Shown: positions 44,908 through 53,165 of the stretch, piece after piece
How positions within the stretch are numbered: the first letter of the stretch is position 1
Layout of the letters: every line of letters starts with the position of its first letter
From: an uncultured Bacteroidota bacterium
Lineage (GTDB): Bacteria > Bacteroidota > Bacteroidia > AKYH767-A > JABDAW01
NCBI GenBank assembly: GCA_903844645.1
Contig: CAIMUP010000008.1
Location: 1 to 64,000, forward strand
DNA: 64,000 nt
Reading direction: 5' to 3'
Program-made: the position numbers and the translations under genes
The notes under the pieces: model-generated
Told to the model about the DNA's origin: nothing
Seen by the model: only the letters and a program-made list of their open reading frames with translations
Databases searched by the model: none

Positions 44908-47469
44908 ATGAAAAAAATAACAGTAATCTTAATAGTAATAGCCCTGCTTTGCAGGGTAGGCGCAATGGCGCAACAATATGATATCAAAGGTGACAAAAAA
45001 ACAATGAAACAAATGATTGAAAAATCTACAACAATCATTGAAGGAAAAGTTGTAGACGGAAAACGAATTTATAAAAGCATTCATGGTACAAATGATAGTA
45101 CTGAAATTTATGCTTTGATTCTTGTGAAACCTATAGCCGTTTTAAAAGGAAGTACCGATTCATCAAAGGTTTATGAATATTTAGTCCTTCGTGGAAATTA
45201 TTTTGGATCTCCAGGAGAAAGAATAATTGCAGGATTAAATGATCCAACTAATGATCCCCAAAACGGAATTTTCTTTTTGTCAGATTCAATACCATCGCCG
45301 GATTATAATCATCCTTTTCCAAATGCTGTTCATGTAGATTATAATTATGGTTTAGGCTATAATAATACGAATCGTGAGCGCACTTTGAAAGATCTTGAGG
45401 AGAATTATGGATTGAAACCTATCGCAGTTTTTGATTCGCCAATAGTGAAAAAAAAAAGTCTAAACGACAGTAAAGTAAGACCAAGAACAAAACCTGAAAA
45501 GATTTTAAAGCATACGTCTGTAACCAATAAAAAATCTTTTAATAATTCTCTTTCTAATTATATAGTTCTGGATCGTAAAAAGTCTATTGCTACAAACGAC
45601 ACAGAATTTATTTCATTCGAATTACAGGATTTGACTTGTACAACTTTTAATCCTTCTTATTTTGAGTTTGATATAAACATAAATGCAGATTTAGATAGTA
45701 ATAGTTTTTTTGATCATTATATTTTTACCCTCCAATACAATACTTTAGCATTTGGGCATAATATTGTTTCCGGACATAATATTTCTATAACTAAAGGTAT
45801 TTCGTATTTAGACAGTACTTATTATAATCCAATGTTATATGCCTATGACTACGATACCAACATTATAGCCTTCCCTTTCGGTGTTGATACTACAAGGCTT
45901 TTATTTAATAGAACGCGTGTAGTAACAAATACGGTAACAATATTCCATGTCAAGATGCTTATTCAAGATTGCAGTCAGGATGTTGCGAGTGGCTGGGGAC
46001 CGATAATAAGCCAATGTTGGTTTACTCGGAATAGTGGGGATGCACCTAATTTAGATTCTCTCTATCAAAATATAGGTTTTTCAGATACCTTAATAGGCAA
46101 GTATTGTATGAATGACTCTTTCCCTTACATAACCCATTTTACCGATACGGTTTACCCTGGTTCTCACTTCCCTATGGAACCAGTTAATCTTGCAAAAATG
46201 GTTATTTATGGACATAATTTTTTAGATTCTATTGGTCAATTATACTTTCATATTTCAGACGATGGTGGACAAACTTTGGAGCCTCTTAATAACTACGATA
46301 TTAATTTGTGGACAAATGATTCAATTATTGTAACCTTACCATCTGTGATTGATTCTTTTCCTAATTTGGTGAACGCGACATTCCATTGCGTAGGAAGCGG
46401 TTCATTTCTCGTTGTCACCGCAGGAGGTGATACAGCACGAAGTTCTACTGCTGCTTTTCAAGATAGTAGTGTTTTCTGCCCTTACGCTATTATAAGTGCC
46501 ATTTGGCCTGCATCATGGCCTTTGTATAGAAAAGTTAAATATGACTTAGTAAATGTGTTTGACACTATTGGTTATACTTTTCGATTCGATTCAAGCATTC
46601 ATAATTTTGCCCTACCATTGAAACCATTTATTAAAAGAGCAATGAAGGATTGGGTTTGTGCTACAGGTGTAAATTTTGTTGCTGGCACAGATACAATGCT
46701 TGATCACTATAATGATACCGATAAAGTATGTAATATATTCCTAGTAAATACGCTTCCTGATAGCGCATTAATGTCCACTCAGGTAACACCATTTAAATGT
46801 AACGATCAGTTTGGAAATGTTATTTTTATTGTGAAAGATATTGATATAGGGATTTTGAGGAATCCAACTATGATTACTTCTGGTAAAGTATGGTGGGTAG
46901 ATACTTTACAAAATGACTTAAAACTTGATAGTTTAGATTTTTTTGAAAGTATTTTACATGAATTCGGGCATGCGAGCTGTTTAAAACATGTCAATCAAAA
47001 AGAACTAATGTACCTTGCTGCTCAACATGGTCCTATACCAGGAGGGCAAAGAAGATTAATTGACATTTATGATATGAACGGAGGATTAAATGTTAATTTC
47101 ACAAGTTCATTAGCAACTACGGTTCTGCCCTCATGTCAAGTTTATCACCCGATGATTATGATTAATAATAACTGTGTTTGGTTTGGCGATGTAAACGAAC
47201 TAAACCATAATGTTCTTAGTCTAAAAGTGTACCCTAATCCGGTTCACAATACTTTATTGAACATTGCTTATGATTTAAAAGAAGATGCCCCCGTTAATTT
47301 TATTTTACTAAATAGTGTTGGCAAGGAGATTTATTCAATGAATGCAAACAGGAGTTCAGGAAAGAATGTTGATCAAATTAACATGGATGACTTAGCAACT
47401 GGGATATATTATTTGGAAGTCATCATCAATAAAATTGGAGATACAATGACATTAGTAAAGATTAAATAA
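44908..47469 (+). CDS. secreted metzincin-like metalloprotease with T9SS sorting domain
   Basis: 853 aa from the ATG at 44908, which begins a signal peptide (MKKITVILIVIALLCRVGAM); an upstream in-frame ATG at 44833 is unlikely. The zinc motif HEFGHASCLKH fits HExxHxxxxxH of metzincins, with a possible Met-turn in ELMYLA. An IPT/TIG-like stretch (MVIYGHNFLDSIGQLYF) precedes it. The C-terminus is a T9SS sorting tail (LKVYPNPVHNTLLNIAYDL ... GIYYLEVI ... TLVKIK). It is probably exported to the cell surface as a protease. The N-terminal 400 residues have no recognised family. Confidence 0.8.
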   Translation: MKKITVILIVIALLCRVGAMAQQYDIKGDKKTMKQMIEKSTTIIEGKVVDGKRIYKSIHGTNDSTEIYALILVKPIAVLKGSTDSSKVYEYLVLRGNYFGSPGERIIAGLNDPTNDPQNGIFFLSDSIPSPDYNHPFPNAVHVDYNYGLGYNNTNRERTLKDLEENYGLKPIAVFDSPIVKKKSLNDSKVRPRTKPEKILKHTSVTNKKSFNNSLSNYIVLDRKKSIATNDTEFISFELQDLTCTTFNPSYFEFDININADLDSNSFFDHYIFTLQYNTLAFGHNIVSGHNISITKGISYLDSTYYNPMLYAYDYDTNIIAFPFGVDTTRLLFNRTRVVTNTVTIFHVKMLIQDCSQDVASGWGPIISQCWFTRNSGDAPNLDSLYQNIGFSDTLIGKYCMNDSFPYITHFTDTVYPGSHFPMEPVNLAKMVIYGHNFLDSIGQLYFHISDDGGQTLEPLNNYDINLWTNDSIIVTLPSVIDSFPNLVNATFHCVGSGSFLVVTAGGDTARSSTAAFQDSSVFCPYAIISAIWPASWPLYRKVKYDLVNVFDTIGYTFRFDSSIHNFALPLKPFIKRAMKDWVCATGVNFVAGTDTMLDHYNDTDKVCNIFLVNTLPDSALMSTQVTPFKCNDQFGNVIFIVKDIDIGILRNPTMITSGKVWWVDTLQNDLKLDSLDFFESILHEFGHASCLKHVNQKELMYLAAQHGPIPGGQRRLIDIYDMNGGLNVNFTSSLATTVLPSCQVYHPMIMINNNCVWFGDVNELNHNVLSLKVYPNPVHNTLLNIAYDLKEDAPVNFILLNSVGKEIYSMNANRSSGKNVDQINMDDLATGIYYLEVIINKIGDTMTLVKIK

Positions 47470-47493
47470 GAGGAGAATAATTTCAAAAGAAAA

Positions 47494-47520
47494 GCGGCAT
47501 AGAACATGCCGCTTTTTTTA
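47494..47520 (+). terminator. terminator of the metalloprotease gene
   Basis: GCGGCAT / ATGCCGC stem flanked by A3 and followed by a T7 tract, 25 bp after the stop codon. Confidence 0.85.
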
Positions 47521-47656
47521 TTTCTATAAACTGATAGAAGATAATAAAGAGGTTTTAGGCATCGGGAAACTATTAGTTGAATAGTTTAAAGTTTAAGGTT
47601 TAAGGTTTAAGGTCGTACACAACTTTAAACCTTAAACTTCAAACCTTAACTCCACC

Positions 47657-47687
47657 AAAAGCGGTACACAGCGTACCGCTTTTTTTG
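47657..47687. terminator. second terminator hairpin
   Basis: AAAAGCGGTAC / GTACCGCTTTTTTT with a 5-nt loop. Before it (47585-47648) run several copies of GTTTAAGG and the inverse CCTTAAAC. Confidence 0.75.
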
Positions 47688-47717
47688 TTCTTAATTAATT
47701 TCCTACTTTTGCAATTC

Positions 47718-47769
47718 ATTAGACCTCTTTCATAAAGCTTTTATTGCCCAATTACGAAAGAGGTCTAAT
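47718..47769. repeat. 52-bp palindrome with 14-bp perfect arms
   Basis: ATTAGACCTCTTTC / GAAAGAGGTCTAAT. The last bases cover the stop of the porin gene at 47765. The arm AAAGAGGTCTAATTATG recurs once more near 56412. Confidence 0.75.
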
Positions 47770-49705
47770 CAAAAAATTGCCAGATAATGCCAAACTTAAT
47801 TCCGAAAACAGGCATCGCATAATTCGGCACCAAATAGTAGCTCTCGGCAGGATGAAAATTATTCAACACGTTCTCGCCCCTCAAATAAATCCGCGCCGTA
47901 CGGATCTTGATATTCAAGAAAATATCCAACAACGGATAGTCGCCAATCGCATACTTATCTTGCAGATAAAACTGCCCCGTTACCGGCATGTACGCATCGC
48001 CAAAGTAGTGAGAATGGTAGCGGAAATCCACCCCGAATTGAGTCTGTAAAGCATGATGAAAAAAAGCATGATCAATAAAAAGAGAGTTTGAAAATGTGAA
48101 TTCCGGCAACCGGATTTTATCGGTATGCAATGCCTTTTGATACAGAATATTATTATCGAAATGCAGATGATGCCATTGAAAGTTTTTACTTAATTCTATT
48201 TGAGTAATCACCACCGAATCCCGCGCCTGAACGGGCATTGAAGCCGTATCGTAATAAATATAGTTAGAGATATTGATCAACCGAAAATCCAATTTGTTGT
48301 TTCTCTTTTTCCCATTAATCTCAAAAGTAACCGCCTGAAAATTGATTGGATTAAAATGGTTGTTCCACGAATAATTATTGCCCTCATATCTATTCTGCAT
48401 CAAGGTCGGCGCAACAGAATTGATGGAAAATAAAAACGCAGTCGGCACCTTCGCAGAATCCTTCGCATACTCTTTAAACAACGCGGAATAAGAACCCTTG
48501 TTAGCCCCATAAAAACAATAATTGCCCGACAATTTAAGATGTAAGAAACCCTTAAAATGTATCGCCCCACCAGCAATTCCATTCTGCAAACTGCTATCAA
48601 TAATTCGTTGATGATACCAAATTATTTCATGCGACAAATCGAACAAATACCCAAAGTACCGCAGCGAATCATCGCCCTTATTTTTATTATCCAAAGTACC
48701 CCACGAAATCTTGTTCGTCAGCTTCGAATAATACGTCGTATCAGACGTATGCGCCGAATCGGGATAGAAATTTCGATAAAAACCAGGTATCTCCAAGCTG
48801 TCCTCGAAAGTATAAGAATTCGTTTCATAAGTGATGGAATGAGCAACGCGTTGTGTAGGCTTAAACCGTTGGATAGTGATGGTATCATTGATTTTCACCT
48901 CAGAATGAAAACCGAAATCATAGCTCTGTTTGACATAGAAAATACGGTTGTTATACCGCGTATTCGCATTCTGCAAACTAACCAAGTTCAGGTTCTGCGC
49001 AATATCGTTTAAGCCACTATTCGTCGAGTCGTTGTTGCTTTTTAATCCGCCATTTTCCTGATTCTTCACCACATTCCAAATCCCCGTAGCAAGGGCATTG
49101 TAGCGAAGATTTTTAGAATTATACCAAGAGAAGAAATCGAAGTTCGTAACGCTAGTATTCTGATGCGGCAACGACCCATCCGACCCGATACGATTGTAGT
49201 TAAAACCAAAATTAAACTGCTCATTCATGTTCTGCGTGTGGGTAACCTTTATATATCCCTCGCTCTTCGACCCTAACCCGAATTGCAGTTCGGTGAACGG
49301 TTTATTCGTTCGATAATATTTGATGCTGTCAAGGGAAAAGAAGAATAAATCGTAATTATGGAAACCAATATTCATCCCCAAACGATTGTTGATAGCAAAA
49401 AGATTGGGAAACGCCGCCGTTCCGAGGTTGCCGAGGTATTTATATGAATGTTTGAAGGCGGGATTAAAAACTTCTATCATATCCAAAACAGTATCAATTT
49501 TTTGAAGTTCGGTAGCAGGAATGGTCTTTTCCAAAGAAATCTCATTAAAATACTTTACCACCGGGATTATTCTCGGAGTTTTCTTCTTTGTGGAGTCCGC
49601 AGGGATAGCAAAAGAGGCAATCGGAAACAGACAAAATATACTATATATCAGGCATTTGGCAACCTTGGCACGAATCTGAAACAGCTCCTTGTTTATCTTA
49701 ATCAT
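47765..49705 (-). CDS. putative outer-membrane porin (Bacteroidota putative porin family)
   Basis: 646 aa. A signal peptide ends near FAIPADS. The body is a long series of amphipathic strands (FNFGFNYNRIG, FYVKQSYDFGFHSEVKI, GFLHLKLSGNYCFYG), with the conserved RVAHSITYETNSYTFED and DIFLNIKIRTARIYLRGENVLN regions of the Bacteroidota putative porin family. It ends with VFGIKFGIIWQFFD, where the terminal Phe suits BAM recognition. The -7 box at 49711-49718 nearly touches the start codon. What it transports is unknown. Confidence 0.85.
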   Translation of the reverse strand: MIKINKELFQIRAKVAKCLIYSIFCLFPIASFAIPADSTKKKTPRIIPVVKYFNEISLEKTIPATELQKIDTVLDMIEVFNPAFKHSYKYLGNLGTAAFPNLFAINNRLGMNIGFHNYDLFFFSLDSIKYYRTNKPFTELQFGLGSKSEGYIKVTHTQNMNEQFNFGFNYNRIGSDGSLPHQNTSVTNFDFFSWYNSKNLRYNALATGIWNVVKNQENGGLKSNNDSTNSGLNDIAQNLNLVSLQNANTRYNNRIFYVKQSYDFGFHSEVKINDTITIQRFKPTQRVAHSITYETNSYTFEDSLEIPGFYRNFYPDSAHTSDTTYYSKLTNKISWGTLDNKNKGDDSLRYFGYLFDLSHEIIWYHQRIIDSSLQNGIAGGAIHFKGFLHLKLSGNYCFYGANKGSYSALFKEYAKDSAKVPTAFLFSINSVAPTLMQNRYEGNNYSWNNHFNPINFQAVTFEINGKKRNNKLDFRLINISNYIYYDTASMPVQARDSVVITQIELSKNFQWHHLHFDNNILYQKALHTDKIRLPEFTFSNSLFIDHAFFHHALQTQFGVDFRYHSHYFGDAYMPVTGQFYLQDKYAIGDYPLLDIFLNIKIRTARIYLRGENVLNNFHPAESYYLVPNYAMPVFGIKFGIIWQFFD

Positions 49706-49710
49706 GGCGG

Positions 49711-49718
49711 CAAAAATA
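49711..49718 (-). promoter_or_regulatory. -7 promoter box abutting the porin start
   Basis: TATTTTTGCC on the minus strand, 5 bp before the ATG at 49705. A transcript from it would be leaderless or nearly so. Confidence 0.5.
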
Positions 49719-49758
49719 GCTTAAATTTGGATGAAAAAGGTAAATAATGCAGAAAAAA

Positions 49759-49791
49759 TTTGGTTTATGTTAAATGAAATTATTATTTTTG
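49759..49791 (+). promoter_or_regulatory. promoter of the H1-like gene
   Basis: -33 TTTG at 49759-49762 and -7 TATTTTTG at 49784-49791, 21 bp between the boxes, with a leader of about 25 nt. One of the clearest promoters in the window. Confidence 0.7.
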
Positions 49792-49821
49792 TTGCCTCAA
49801 AAAAATTAAACAGTCTTAAAC

Positions 49822-50469
49822 ATGGCAAAAAAACTAACCAAAAAACCTGCCCCAAAAGGGAAACCTGCGGCATCATCTTCATCAACCAAAAAGGCAACGC
49901 CGAATAAAAAAGCAGCGGCAAAAGGAAAGCCTAAAGTAGCAACAAAGAAAGTTGTTGCGAAATCAACTCCACCAAAAAAGGCAACAAGCACAAAGAAAGT
50001 TGTTGCTAAGAAAACAGTTGCGGCAAAGCCTAAGCCGTCTTCGGTAAAGAAGAAAGTAGTGGCTAAACCAATAGCCAAAAAGGTGGTGAAGAAACCAGCA
50101 TCTTCTGCAAAAAAGGTAGTTAAGAAATCAACTCCTTCTGTAAAAAAGGTTACGAAAAAAGTAACTACAGTTGTGAAGAAAGTTACCCCTCCGGCAAAGA
50201 AGAAGTTAGTTGCCAAACCTGTTGTAAAAAAAGCAACTCCTAAGAAAGAAGTTAAGACAAAACCTGTAGCCGTAGCCCCTCCCAAATCAAGTGTTAAGAT
50301 CATTCCGGCAAAGAAAATGGATTTTAAAGATGAGCAAACAAAGACTTTGGAAAGCTCGATTATCAAACCTACAATAGTCTCTGATATTGACTATGAAGTA
50401 ACAATTGATGAGGATTTCAAAGGCTTTGATGACCCATTTAATTTGGAGGATGACGACGACGATTATTAG
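49822..50469 (+). CDS. lysine/alanine-rich histone H1-like protein
   Basis: 215 aa, low-complexity and strongly basic over residues 1-165 (repeated KKxxxK, AKKVVKK, VKKxTPxxKK motifs with Pro/Ala/Thr), and then an acidic tail (VTIDEDFKGFDDPFNLEDDDDDY). It resembles eukaryotic H1 C-terminal tails and the bacterial H1-like nucleoid proteins (such as Hc1/Hc2 and the Bacteroidota H1-like group). It probably condenses or bridges DNA, with the acidic tail moderating binding. It is transcribed from its own strong promoter, divergent from the porin. Confidence 0.8.
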   Translation: MAKKLTKKPAPKGKPAASSSSTKKATPNKKAAAKGKPKVATKKVVAKSTPPKKATSTKKVVAKKTVAAKPKPSSVKKKVVAKPIAKKVVKKPASSAKKVVKKSTPSVKKVTKKVTTVVKKVTPPAKKKLVAKPVVKKATPKKEVKTKPVAVAPPKSSVKIIPAKKMDFKDEQTKTLESSIIKPTIVSDIDYEVTIDEDFKGFDDPFNLEDDDDDY

Positions 50470-50501
50470 TCTGTCGGGGATTACTTTTAATCCTTGATAG
50501 A

Positions 50502-51584
50502 TTAAAGATAAATCGCTCCACCGACCGAATCTCGCGATGCTCCAGTAACCGATTTCAGGCAGTTTATCTCGCCGCGAAGTCGTAACACGCCGAGCAATCC
50601 AAAGATGATGGCTTCTTTATAATTAACCAGATTTTCGTCTGGGATAACGACCTCGACGGGGCACTGTTTTTGAAGTAATTCTACCAACAATTTATTAAAC
50701 GCACCGCCACCGGTTACCAGCATTTTGGTATAGTCGGGATTCTTTTTCTTATCCTCGAGAATGACTTTGGAAATCTGTTGGGCTATGTGTTCATTCACGG
50801 TGCGAAGTTTATCTTCTATTCCGATTTTACTTGATACCAATTCAACGATATGCTGTTCGGTAATTAATTCTTTGCCTAACGACTTCGGGAAGGGCTGTGA
50901 ATAGTATTTTAATTTATTAAGCGAAAGCAACAGCTCTGTATCCACGTTGCCTTTCCGAGCGATGGTTCCTTCATTATCGTACTCCATTCCGAGCTTCTCG
51001 GCAAGATGATTTAAGATTATATTACACGGAACAATATCTCCTGCAATGCGTTCTTTTATTTGAGAACTTTTCTCAAACGATATGTTCGCGATGCCGCCTA
51101 AATTGAGGCAATAATCGTACTCCTGATATAAGTACCGATCGCCTATGGGTACGAGGGGAGCGCCTTGTCCTCCCAAAGCAACATCTGTAGTACGGAAGTT
51201 GCAGGCTACAGGCGTGTTGCAAAACGCTGCGATAGCTGCTCCGTTGCCTATTTGCACGGTGAGGCGATTCTGCGGTTGATGAAAGATGGTATGCCCATGG
51301 GAGGCAATCAAATCAGGCTTCAGGTCTTTGGTATAAATAAAATACTTTATTAATTTGCCTAAGAAACGACCGAAATCAGAATGCAAAATCGCGAATCCGT
51401 TAGCGCGTTTCTTCTCTGCGGTAATCAGCATTTCTTTCATCTGATCGTTGTACGGAATCGTTCTGAAATCAAGGAGTTCATACGTCCAGGTGCCATCCCG
51501 CTCTGTAAACTTTACATACACTATATCTACCCCATCCAAAGATGTGCCTGACATAACTCCGATTACATTATAGTTGTTTATCAT
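50502..51584 (-). CDS. anmK: anhydro-N-acetylmuramic acid kinase
   Basis: 360 aa, full length. The N-terminal ATP loop is VIGVMSGTSLDGVDIVY. The substrate region is DLIASHGHTIFHQP and VACNFRTTDVALGGQGAPLVP. The phosphate-binding loop is MLVTGGGAFN, and the C-terminal motif is YKEAIIFGLLGVLRL. AnmK phosphorylates and opens 1,6-anhydroMurNAc from cell-wall turnover to MurNAc-6-phosphate. Its -7 box lies only 5 bp before the start codon. Confidence 0.95.
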   Translation of the reverse strand: MINNYNVIGVMSGTSLDGVDIVYVKFTERDGTWTYELLDFRTIPYNDQMKEMLITAEKKRANGFAILHSDFGRFLGKLIKYFIYTKDLKPDLIASHGHTIFHQPQNRLTVQIGNGAAIAAFCNTPVACNFRTTDVALGGQGAPLVPIGDRYLYQEYDYCLNLGGIANISFEKSSQIKERIAGDIVPCNIILNHLAEKLGMEYDNEGTIARKGNVDTELLLSLNKLKYYSQPFPKSLGKELITEQHIVELVSSKIGIEDKLRTVNEHIAQQISKVILEDKKKNPDYTKMLVTGGGAFNKLLVELLQKQCPVEVVIPDENLVNYKEAIIFGLLGVLRLRGEINCLKSVTGASRDSVGGAIYL

Positions 51585-51588
51585 TTGG

Positions 51589-51596
51589 CAAAATTA
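51589..51596 (-). promoter_or_regulatory. -7 promoter box abutting the anmK start
   Basis: TAATTTTGCC on the minus strand, 4 bp from the ATG at 51584, suggesting a leaderless mRNA as for the porin gene. Confidence 0.5.
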
Positions 51597-51682
51597 CTAA
51601 AACTTTTGGGTAAAGGAATAAACTTCCAAATATTTTCTTTTCTTTGCCGCGTCAAACGATTTGGCAAACACCTTAATTCAGA

Positions 51683-52711
51683 ATGTTGGTAGGGCTGATA
51701 AAAAAAGGTTTTAATATTCCGCCCGTGAGAACAGTAAAGTTTAACCAACAAATTAAGAAAATGGAGATAATATTTAATGATCAGCCGGACCCTGTAAAGC
51801 GTCAGTTAGCCGGTATTAAGGTGTTCACAGATGCCGATGGGACGACCGGTATTTTTTACACGATGATGCAGAATAAAAGCATTAACTATGCTGCGAGAAT
51901 TGCGGATTGCGATGCGGCAACTGTCTATATGATCAGTCGCGAAGCGAAGCTCGGGCAGGCGAAAGGGAAAACTGATCAGGCTGGGAGGATCATCAAACAA
52001 GTAAAAAAGGAGATGCGGAATGTGGTCGCGAATGGCAAGTCGGTATTGCCGGAATTCGGCGATCTGACGGGGTATGGCTTCGATATAGAAGATGGTACTC
52101 GGTTAAAATTGCAGACCAAAGCGCCGCAGCTAAAGATCGTCGCGTTGGCGGTAGGTACCAAGATTGCGAGCTTCACGAGTTCGGTTTGCCCATTGACTCC
52201 TTTTATTACTTTAAAGGGGTACGATATTCCGGGATGGGCGACGAAGTTAGCACTCGTTGTGACGCTCCGTGCTGATGCTGCGGATCTGCGCCAATCAGCG
52301 AAGGGCGACAACAATAATTTTCATCTGAAAATGGAACATGCCGAGATTGATCTGCGCGATTTCGCGGCTGTTATTCACGAAGTAAGTGGCGACGATCCGG
52401 CGGCTTATGCGAAGTATTATTTTTTGACGAGGAACACCCCGACGGTAGAGAAAAATCAGGTTTCGAAGATACTGCCGACCGAATATAAAGGGCTTGAACG
52501 GCTTGCTAAACTGACCTTATTGCATAATCGTACGGGTCACGATTTGTGGGTTCGGAAGGGCAAGAGACGGACAGGGGCTTTCGTGATACTGCTTGCGAAT
52601 GGGACGATGTTAGTAACGTATGGATATGGAACATGCACGATTCAAAATCCATCCGATACGGCTCCTGCCGAAGTATCGGCAACTGTTAATAGAAAAGCAA
52701 AGAAGGCATAA
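51683..52711 (+). CDS. hypothetical protein, possibly of the fibronectin III-like local family
   Basis: 342 aa with no signal peptide and no family I know. The middle is mixed alpha/beta (KVFTDADGTTGIFYTMM; YMISREAKLGQAKGKTDQAG; LTGYGFDIEDGTRLKLQTK) and the C-terminus is beta-rich (TLLHNRTGHDLWVRKG, GAFVILLANGTMLVTYGYG). A -7-like TTTCTTTGCC lies at 51639-51646. An internal ATG at 51761 (MEIIFND) is a possible alternative start. It resembles the genes at 12660, 43001 and 57105 in being a stand-alone, cytosolic-looking protein beside a 21-bp array. The function is unknown. Confidence 0.65.
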   Translation: MLVGLIKKGFNIPPVRTVKFNQQIKKMEIIFNDQPDPVKRQLAGIKVFTDADGTTGIFYTMMQNKSINYAARIADCDAATVYMISREAKLGQAKGKTDQAGRIIKQVKKEMRNVVANGKSVLPEFGDLTGYGFDIEDGTRLKLQTKAPQLKIVALAVGTKIASFTSSVCPLTPFITLKGYDIPGWATKLALVVTLRADAADLRQSAKGDNNNFHLKMEHAEIDLRDFAAVIHEVSGDDPAAYAKYYFLTRNTPTVEKNQVSKILPTEYKGLERLAKLTLLHNRTGHDLWVRKGKRRTGAFVILLANGTMLVTYGYGTCTIQNPSDTAPAEVSATVNRKAKKA

Positions 52712-52727
52712 GAACAAGGTCATCAGA

Positions 52728-52783
52728 AGCCGCGAATTTCAGAAATCAATTCATTTGATTTTAGGATTTCGCGGCTTTTTTTT
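52728..52783 (+). terminator. terminator after the hypothetical at 51683
   Basis: Stem AGCCGCGA / TCGCGGCT with an inner stem AAATCAA / TTTGATTT and a T7 tract, 17 bp after the stop codon. Confidence 0.88.
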
Positions 52784-52882
52784 ATGTCATTTTTTACCCC
52801 TCCTCTGTATCGCACTTTTAGAACTATGTATTTTCATTAAAAAACTCTGTAAACGAGGATTAATATCCTGTAATCCCAGCCA

Positions 52883-52940
52883 CGAACTCTGTACATTTTG
52901 CCACGAAACACGTGTTTTATGGCAAAATGTACAGAGTTCG
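52883..52940. repeat. 58-bp near-complete palindrome with 21-bp arms
   Basis: The arms at 52883-52903 and 52920-52940 are perfect inverted copies of 21 bp (inner end TTTTGCCA / TGGCAAAA). The 16-bp centre contains the palindrome AAACACGTGTTT. The right arm runs into the 21-bp array 10, and its last bases GAGTTCG are the start of the first unit. Confidence 0.9.
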
Positions 52941-53061
52941 AACCGAAGTTTACAGAGTTCGAACAGAAGTTTACAGAGTTCAAACAGAAGTTTACAGAGT
53001 TGATGAAGAAGTTTACATAGTTAATGAAGAAGTTTACATAGTTAATGAAGAAGTTTACATA
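52936..53061. repeat. 21-bp tandem array 10 (6 units)
   Basis: Units GTTCGAACCGAAGTTTACAGA at 52936, 52957 and 52978 change to GTTAATGAAGAAGTTTACATA at 52999, 53020 and 53041. AGAAGTTTACA is conserved. It ends about 80 bp before the promoter of the next gene. Confidence 0.94.
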
Positions 53062-53140
53062 GTTTATCCATCGCGATGTTGCGGAATCTCCCAAGAAAAC
53101 CAAGCCCTCGCCAGCCGCCACTTTCGTCGCTGAATAAAAG

Positions 53141-53148
53141 TATCTTTG
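53141..53148 (+). promoter_or_regulatory. -7 promoter box of the gene at 53166
   Basis: TATCTTTGCC, consensus, 17 bp before the ATG at 53166, so a leader of about 10 nt. Confidence 0.6.
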
Positions 53149-53165
53149 CCGCCAAATAAAATAGT

